From assembly GCF_019599295.1 (NCBI RefSeq), contig NZ_JAIEWN010000019.1, positions 2,885 to 44,563 of the forward strand: DNA of 41,679 bases, given 5' to 3'. The position numbers were made by a program, and so were the translations under genes. The notes beneath the pieces are model-generated. The model did not search any database, was not told the origin of the DNA, and worked only from the letters and a program-made list of their open reading frames with translations. This document shows, piece after piece, positions 35,659 to 41,679 of the stretch. This DNA comes from Oscillochloris sp. ZM17-4. GTDB lineage: Bacteria > Chloroflexota > Chloroflexia > Chloroflexales > Chloroflexaceae. Numbering within the stretch: position 1 is the first letter of the stretch; the number at the start of each line of letters is the position of its first letter.

Positions 35659-38178
35659 ATGGTGAGCGTGGGTTTTCTGACCACGCCCGGCGGCGCGGCC
35701 GAGGGGGTGCGCCTGCACTGGGCGCGCAACGGCCGTCCGCAGGCGCCCATCCACGGTCGTCCGCTGAGCGTGGGCCGTGACCACGACCGCTGGCTGGTGG
35801 AGCTGGGCGCGCTAGATGCCGGCGATACGGTGGAGTACTGGATGGTCGCCGAGGGCGCGGGCCTGACGGTCGAGTCGCCGCGCTACCAGTTTGCCGCGCT
35901 GCGCCGCCGAGCCCTGGCCGGCTTTCTCGCCGCCGCCGAGACGCCCGCGGGCCTGGCGCTCGCCACACTTGCCGACGACGGACTGCCCGGCCCGGCCCTG
36001 ACCCTGCGCCGTCTGCCCGATGCCGGCGGGCTCCAGCTGATGCTGGGCGGCCCCGCGCCTGCGGCGGGCGCGCCGCCCGCCGAGATCTGCCTGCGCTCCG
36101 CCGCCGCCGAGCTGATGGCCCACGCCGACGGCCGGCTGACCCTGCGCGCGGGCGGCGAAACGCTCTCCCTGCGCCTGCGCTGGGTCGAGGCCGCCGACGG
36201 CGCGCTCTGGTCGGTGGAGCTGAGCGGCGACCTGGCCGCCGGCGAGGCCATCGTAGGCCTGGGCGAGCGCTTCGACGGGCTCGACCAGCGCGGCCGCGCG
36301 CCCGACGTGGCGGTCTACGAGCAGTACAAGAACCACGGCAACCGCACCTACCTGCCGGTGCCCTTCTTCACCTCGTCGCGCGGCTACGCCTGCCTGGTCG
36401 AGGGCAGCGGCCACGTGGCCTACGACTTCGGCCGCAGCGCGCCCGACCGCTGGGTCTGCGCCGCCCAGGCCGGCGGCGGCAGGCCGCTGGCGATCGACCT
36501 GTTCAGCGGCAGCCCGGCCGCCTGCCTAAGCGCCTTCACCGCGCGCACCGGCCGACCGGCGGCCCCCCCGCCAGCCTGGACATTCGGCCTGTGGATGAGC
36601 AGCAACGAGTGGAACACCCAGGCCCGCGTCGAGCGCGAGGTGGCCCTCACGAAAGAGCACGGCATCCCGGCCACGGTGCTGGTGATCGAGGCCTGGAGCG
36701 ACGAGAGCACCTTCTATATCTGGAACGGCGCGCGGTACCAGCCGCGCGATGGGGCGTGGGCGCCGCGCCTGACCGACTTCAGCTTCCCGGCCGACGGCCC
36801 CTGGCCCGACCCCAAGGCCATGTCCGACCGCCTGCACGATGACGGCATCCGGCTCATCCTCTGGCAGATCCCGGCCCTCAAGCAGGTGCTGGAGCCGCAC
36901 CCGCAGCACGAGGCCGACAGCGAACACGCCGAGCGCCAGGGCTATGTGCTGCGCCAGCAGGACGGCGAGCCCTACCGCAACCCGGCCTTCTGGTTCAACC
37001 AGGCCATGATCCCCGACTTCACCAGCCCGGCCGCGGCCGACTGGTGGATGCAGAAGCGGGCCTACCTGCTCGATGATCTGGGCGTGGACGGATTCAAGAC
37101 CGATGGCGGCGAGCACCTGCAGGGCCGCGGGATCGTAGCCAGCGACGGCCGCGCGGGCGACGAGCTGGTGAACGCCTACCCAAACCTGTATATCGGCGCC
37201 TACCACCGCTTCACCCTGGCCCGGCGCGGCGGCGACGCCCTGACCTTCAGCCGGGCCGGCCACACCGGCGTGGGGGCCTTCCCCGCCCACTGGGCCGGCG
37301 ACGAGAACAGCACATGGGAGTCCTACCAGCGCTCGATCGTGGCCGGCCTGAGCGCCGGCCTGAGCGGCGTGCCCTTCTGGGGCTGGGATATCGCCGGATT
37401 CAGCGAGGCCCTGCCCAGCGCCGAGCTCTACCTGCGGGCGATGGCCATGTCCGCCTTCTGCCCGATCATGCAGTACCACAGCGAGTACACCCCGCCCGGC
37501 GCACCATCGAAGGACCGCACCCCCTGGCGCATCCAGGAGCACAGCGGCGATGAGCGGGTCGTCCCGCTCGCCCGCCACTTCGCGCGCCTGCGCATGGCCC
37601 TGCTGCCCTACCTCGTGCGCGAGGCCGCCCACAGTGCGGCCAGCGGCGAGCCGATGCTGCGCGCCCTGCTGCTCGATCACCCCGCCGACCCGGCCTGCTG
37701 GCGGATCGCCGACCAGTACATGCTCGGCCGCGACCTGCTGGTGGCCCCGATCGTCCAGGAGGGTGCCTCAGGACGCCGGCTCTACCTGCCCCAGGGCAGC
37801 TGGCACGAGCTCTGGGGCGGCGCGGCCCTGGAGGGCGGGCGCTGGATCGAGGTGGCCGCAGCCCTCGACCAGATCCCGGTCTTCGTGCGCGCCGGGGCGA
37901 TCCTGCCGCTGCACCTGGCCGCCGGCCAGCGCCTCGGCGACGATGTCGGCAACGCCGTCGAGCCCGCCGCCCTGACCCTGCGGGTCTACCCGGATGGCCG
38001 CAACGAGGCCGCCCTGGTGATCCGGGGGCAAGCCCATACCGTCATCGTCGAGGAGCTGCCCGCCGGCGCGTGGGTCAGCCTGCCCGCCCTGCCCATCCCC
38101 ACGCTCATCACCCTCCCCGATGGGCGAACGACGAGCATCTCCCCCACCAATCAGCCCCAGCAGATCACAGTAGCCTAA
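35659..38178 (+). CDS. Glycoside hydrolase family 31 (alpha-glucosidase/xylosidase-like)
   Basis: The 839-residue enzyme hydrolyses alpha-linked sugars from non-reducing ends. An N-terminal beta-sandwich of about 100 residues precedes the GH31 N-domain (GEAIVGLGERFDGLDQRG). The barrel begins at PPAWTFGLWMSSNEW. The catalytic nucleophile is Asp482 in VDGFKTDGGE and the acid/base Asp548 in AGDENSTW. FWGWDIAGF is conserved near the active site. C-terminal beta domains follow. No signal peptide is seen, so a cytoplasmic role, such as breakdown of imported oligosaccharides, is likely. The start is uncertain: ATG 35659 has no convincing ribosome binding site and the frame stays open to 35575. Substrate is not resolved between glucosides and xylosides. 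Confidence 0.9.
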   Translation: MVSVGFLTTPGGAAEGVRLHWARNGRPQAPIHGRPLSVGRDHDRWLVELGALDAGDTVEYWMVAEGAGLTVESPRYQFAALRRRALAGFLAAAETPAGLALATLADDGLPGPALTLRRLPDAGGLQLMLGGPAPAAGAPPAEICLRSAAAELMAHADGRLTLRAGGETLSLRLRWVEAADGALWSVELSGDLAAGEAIVGLGERFDGLDQRGRAPDVAVYEQYKNHGNRTYLPVPFFTSSRGYACLVEGSGHVAYDFGRSAPDRWVCAAQAGGGRPLAIDLFSGSPAACLSAFTARTGRPAAPPPAWTFGLWMSSNEWNTQARVEREVALTKEHGIPATVLVIEAWSDESTFYIWNGARYQPRDGAWAPRLTDFSFPADGPWPDPKAMSDRLHDDGIRLILWQIPALKQVLEPHPQHEADSEHAERQGYVLRQQDGEPYRNPAFWFNQAMIPDFTSPAAADWWMQKRAYLLDDLGVDGFKTDGGEHLQGRGIVASDGRAGDELVNAYPNLYIGAYHRFTLARRGGDALTFSRAGHTGVGAFPAHWAGDENSTWESYQRSIVAGLSAGLSGVPFWGWDIAGFSEALPSAELYLRAMAMSAFCPIMQYHSEYTPPGAPSKDRTPWRIQEHSGDERVVPLARHFARLRMALLPYLVREAAHSAASGEPMLRALLLDHPADPACWRIADQYMLGRDLLVAPIVQEGASGRRLYLPQGSWHELWGGAALEGGRWIEVAAALDQIPVFVRAGAILPLHLAAGQRLGDDVGNAVEPAALTLRVYPDGRNEAALVIRGQAHTVIVEELPAGAWVSLPALPIPTLITLPDGRTTSISPTNQPQQITVA

Positions 38179-38189
38179 CTTCCTGAGCA

Positions 38190-38225
38190 GCCTCGGGCCG
38201 CACCCTGTACCGCGCGGCCTGAGGC
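38190..38225. terminator. Imperfect hairpin after the GH31 gene
   Basis: GCCTCGGGCCGC (38190-38201) and GCGGCCTGAGGC (38214-38225) pair over 12 positions including one G-U, with a 12-nt loop. It lies between convergent genes; the rest of 38226-38314 holds no gene. Confidence 0.5.
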
Positions 38226-38314
38226 GCTCGCCTACTCTGCGGCTCCCGCTCAGCATCTGCTCGGCGGGCTAGGGGGGGCTATATTCGGTGAGCTTCACTT
38301 AGCCCTGGGAGCCG

Positions 38315-38683
38315 TCACGCGAACAGCAGGCTCAGCGTCGCGGCCAGCACAAAGAAGAAGCTCACCGCGTTGGCCGCCAGCGACACGAGGAGGCAGCGCG
38401 CCAGCGGGCGGTCGCGCAGCAGCCGCAGCACCGCGCCCTCGATCAGCGCCGCCGCCAGGCAGAATACGAGCACCAGGGTGAAGAGCGACACCGTGTTGGC
38501 GAGCTCGCCAAAGCGGGGCGCCAGCATGGCCAGCAGCAGCGCCGAGGCCATGTTGGACAGCAGCGCGTCGTAGAACGACGTGCCGGGCGTCGCCCAGCGA
38601 AGCTGCATCAGCACAAGCGTCTCTACCCCGGCGGTGATCCCGAGAAAGACGAGCCCGGCCACAATGATCGCGATGCCTGTCAT
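38315..38683 (-). CDS. Small four-helix membrane protein of unknown function
   Basis: The 122-residue protein has four hydrophobic stretches: residues 4-22 (IAIIVAGLVFLGITAGVET), about 40-60 (MASALLLAMLAPRFGEL), 65-85 (VSLFTLVLVFCLAAALIEGA) and 95-120 (CLLVSLAANAVSFFFVLAATL). I do not recognise a family. ATG 38683 has GAGGGG 5-6 nt upstream; the frame also opens at GTG 38689. It follows opcA by 38 nt on the same strand across a small hairpin, so it may be the third gene of the zwf-opcA unit. Confidence 0.65.
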   Translation of the reverse strand: MTGIAIIVAGLVFLGITAGVETLVLMQLRWATPGTSFYDALLSNMASALLLAMLAPRFGELANTVSLFTLVLVFCLAAALIEGAVLRLLRDRPLARCLLVSLAANAVSFFFVLAATLSLLFA

Positions 38684-38699
38684 ACGCACCCCTCACTGG

Positions 38700-38723
38700 A
38701 GGGGCGGCTCACGGGCCGCCCCT
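38700..38723. terminator. Short hairpin at the opcA 3' end
   Basis: AGGGGCGGC/GCCGCCCCT (38700-38708/38715-38723) with loop TCACGG. It covers part of the opcA stop codon and sits just upstream of the small membrane-protein gene. Confidence 0.5.
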
Positions 38724-39882
38724 ACGGCACGATAATCCCCCGCGCGAAGCCGGCGGCGGCCTGGAGCGCGGCGCTAAAGGTGCGGTCGCGGCTGAGCAGG
38801 CGCAGCTCGGCGGCCAGCAGGTCGGCGGCGCCGGCGCGCTCGACGCGGGCCAGCCGGCTCACCGTCGGGTGCCCGTCCGCCTGCGCCACCGTGCGCGCGC
38901 AGGTCGGGCTGTCGGTGTGCTCGACGCTGAAGTCGGCCAGCACGTGGTCCACCGCCCGCATGTGCAGGGCCGACAGGCCGACCAGGGCGTTGTTGTCGAA
39001 CGGCGCCGGCCGCAGGCTGATCGTCACCGGGCGGGTGTCGCCGCTCGCCGCGCCCACGCCGGGGCGGACCATGCGCAACGAGATCTCCTCGCCCGCGCGG
39101 GAGACCCCGCCATCCACCAGATCCCAGCCGAGGCTTGAGGCGAGCCAGCCGGCCAGCATCAGCGCGCGCAGCAGGCCGCCGTCGCCCGCGGCCACATAGT
39201 CGATCTCCACGTGGTCGAGGCGGTGGAGGTGCGGCAGAAAGGGCCGGGTGTCGAAGAACTGGGCGGTCAGCTCGCGCCAGGGGGTCAACCTGGCCCAGTT
39301 CAGGTCGCTGAGGGCCGGCGAGTCGGGGCCGGCGCCGGGGCCGGGCGTGTCGCCGGCATCGAAGGCGGCCATCGTCACCAGGTCGCGGATCGGGTCGGCG
39401 AAGCCTGCCGAGTCGACGATCAGCCGGTCGAGCACGCCGCGCAGCTTGCCGAGCAGGCGGTGGCCGAAGGGCTGGTCGCCGGCCATCCAGAGCACCACCG
39501 GCAGGTCGGGGACGAGCAGCGGCAGCATCAGGCTGGCCACCTGGCCGGCCCGCCCGCCGCGCGAGCTGATCGTGATCTGCTCGCCGCAGACCTGGGGCGC
39601 GCCGGGGGCGGGCAGCAGGCAGTTCGCCTGGACCCAGGCCTCCAGCTGCGGCTCGCCCGTCGCGGGCTGGTCGATCAGCACCACGGCCCGGCAGGGGTGG
39701 CTGGCAGTCAGCTCCTGGATGACCGCGCCCATGGCGTCGGCCTCATCGGCGCTGCTGGCGCGGGCGAGCAGGTTCAGGGTCAGGGCGCGGGTGGTAGAGT
39801 GGCCGGCGGCGGCGGCCTCGGCGGTGTTGTTCTTCCAGAGCTCCTGAAGGTCGCGCTCGATGGTGACGATGTCGGTGGTCAT
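38722..39882 (-). CDS. opcA: Glucose-6-phosphate dehydrogenase assembly protein OpcA
   Basis: The 386-residue protein matches OpcA, the allosteric and assembly partner of glucose-6-phosphate dehydrogenase known from cyanobacteria and actinobacteria. Visible family elements are WKNNTAEAAAAGHSTTRALTLNLL at the N-terminus, HPCRAVVLIDQP, CGEQITISSRGG, LLVPDLPVVLWMAGDQPFGHRLL and IVDSAGFADP. The gene lies directly after zwf on the same strand, as usual. It is cytoplasmic and probably keeps G6PD in its active oligomer. GGAG lies 7 nt before ATG 39882. A 29-bp hairpin separates it from zwf by only 14 nt from the start codon. Confidence 0.93.
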   Translation of the reverse strand: MTTDIVTIERDLQELWKNNTAEAAAAGHSTTRALTLNLLARASSADEADAMGAVIQELTASHPCRAVVLIDQPATGEPQLEAWVQANCLLPAPGAPQVCGEQITISSRGGRAGQVASLMLPLLVPDLPVVLWMAGDQPFGHRLLGKLRGVLDRLIVDSAGFADPIRDLVTMAAFDAGDTPGPGAGPDSPALSDLNWARLTPWRELTAQFFDTRPFLPHLHRLDHVEIDYVAAGDGGLLRALMLAGWLASSLGWDLVDGGVSRAGEEISLRMVRPGVGAASGDTRPVTISLRPAPFDNNALVGLSALHMRAVDHVLADFSVEHTDSPTCARTVAQADGHPTVSRLARVERAGAADLLAAELRLLSRDRTFSAALQAAAGFARGIIVP

Positions 39883-39895
39883 AGTGTCTCCGTTG

Positions 39896-39955
39896 GGGCG
39901 CAGCAGGGCGGCAGAGGCGCGTCGCGACGCGCCTCTGCGCCGCCCTGCTGCGCCC
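39896..39955. terminator. 29-bp hairpin between zwf and opcA
   Basis: Arms 39896-39924 and 39925-39955 pair completely except for a 2-nt bulge (939-940 in the right arm), with a palindromic centre GTCGCGAC. On the transcript it lies 20 nt after the zwf stop and ends 14 nt before the opcA start. Confidence 0.7.
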
Positions 39956-39975
39956 TTACGCGCTTCTGAGGCGTA

Positions 39976-41517
<1,542 letters not shown>

Positions 41518-41520
41518 AAT

Positions 41521-41577
41521 GTTGCATGTTGCATGTTGAATGTTGAATGCGCGCATTCAACATTCAACATGCAACAT
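41521..41577. repeat. Palindromic heptamer repeats in the zwf leader
   Basis: Four 7-bp units (GTTGCAT twice, GTTGAAT twice, 41521-41548) face three inverted units (ATTCAAC twice, ATGCAAC once, 41555-41575) across GCGCGC. The innermost part forms a perfect 26-bp inverted repeat (41526-41551/41552-41577) with no spacer. It covers the region where zwf translation should begin on the minus strand. Confidence 0.85.
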
Positions 41578-41621
41578 TAATTGTTAGCGCGAATAAGCGC
41601 TGGGTAAACCTGGGAGCGTCG

Positions 41622-41660
41622 GTGGCCCCGCTCGCGACTGAAGTCGCAGCGCGGGGGCCT
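41622..41660. repeat. Imperfect palindrome near the window end
   Basis: GGCCCCGC, CGCGACT / AGTCGC, GCGGGGGCC form an interrupted inverted repeat (41624-41659). The inner CGACTGAAGTCG resembles the last stem of the 542-663 cluster (GCGACT/AGTCGC). No gene is seen after zwf's 5' end (41578-41679). Confidence 0.45.
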
Positions 41661-41679
41661 CCGGCCAACCGCCCGCCGA

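Noticed and set aside
41521-41577. CRISPR-like array
   Set aside because: Heptamers are contiguous without spacers and are arranged as a palindrome.

Overview
The window is GC-rich (roughly two-thirds G+C by eye), gene-dense bacterial chromosome with no rRNA, CRISPR array or intact mobile element. Gene content points to Chloroflexota, probably class Chloroflexia (Roseiflexus/Kouleothrix/Chloroflexus-like): UbiA prenyltransferases, an F420-type deazaflavin protein, zwf-opcA, SPFH proteins, large PAS/GAF kinases and a secreted protein with a late YLPMV segment. That placement is inferred from gene content and style, without a database search.

Layout. 1-387: 5' part of apbE (minus), running off the edge. 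542-663: five stem-loops in a row. 760-850: tRNA-Ser(CGA). 1008-5000: polA, then a membrane polyprenol-phosphate glycosyltransferase. 5176-7238: SPFH protein (plus), convergent cupin and DDN-family genes (minus). 7334-9639: an Xaa-Pro peptidase gene that has lost its 3' end, then an MFS transporter. 9739-11532: a lipoprotein with a papain-like Cys/His/Asn arrangement. 11676-12900: an N-terminally truncated TMEM43-like gene abutting a transposase remnant. 13111-15057: an ABC exporter operon behind a consensus promoter with a palindrome at the start point. 15097-16916: two overlapping UbiA genes (homogentisate-phytyltransferase-like and MenA-like). 17082-17944: YiaA/B-type membrane protein and an SH3 fragment. 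18149-21334: hybrid sensor kinase. 21755-26355: duplicated-domain secreted protein, GT2 glycosyltransferase (minus) and nucleotide-sugar epimerase. 26380-28207: alpha/beta hydrolase (minus) and stomatin. 28674-32115: CheR-PAS-histidine kinase with an overlapping NarL-type regulator. 32506-35514: secA. 35659-38178: GH31 glycosidase. 38315-41517 (minus): zwf, opcA and a small membrane protein.

How parts fit together. zwf and opcA form the oxidative pentose-phosphate entry step and its assembly factor. The two UbiA genes overlap by ATGA and should act in one lipid-quinone or tocopherol-like pathway. The CheR-kinase and its response regulator overlap by 32 nt and form a two-component pair. The ABC permease and ATPase form one exporter.

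The most unusual feature is architectural. Most gene junctions carry a long, perfect or near-perfect inverted repeat (18-26 bp arms, usually a 3-nt loop) whose arm sequence differs at every site. At 15052-15102 the two arms contain the stop codons of two convergent genes. Elsewhere the hairpin sits just upstream of the next ribosome binding site. Only two are followed by a long T-run, so most do not look like classical terminators. Two short repeat families are superimposed (copies near 6.2 and 11.6 kb; near 21.5 and 32.2 kb).
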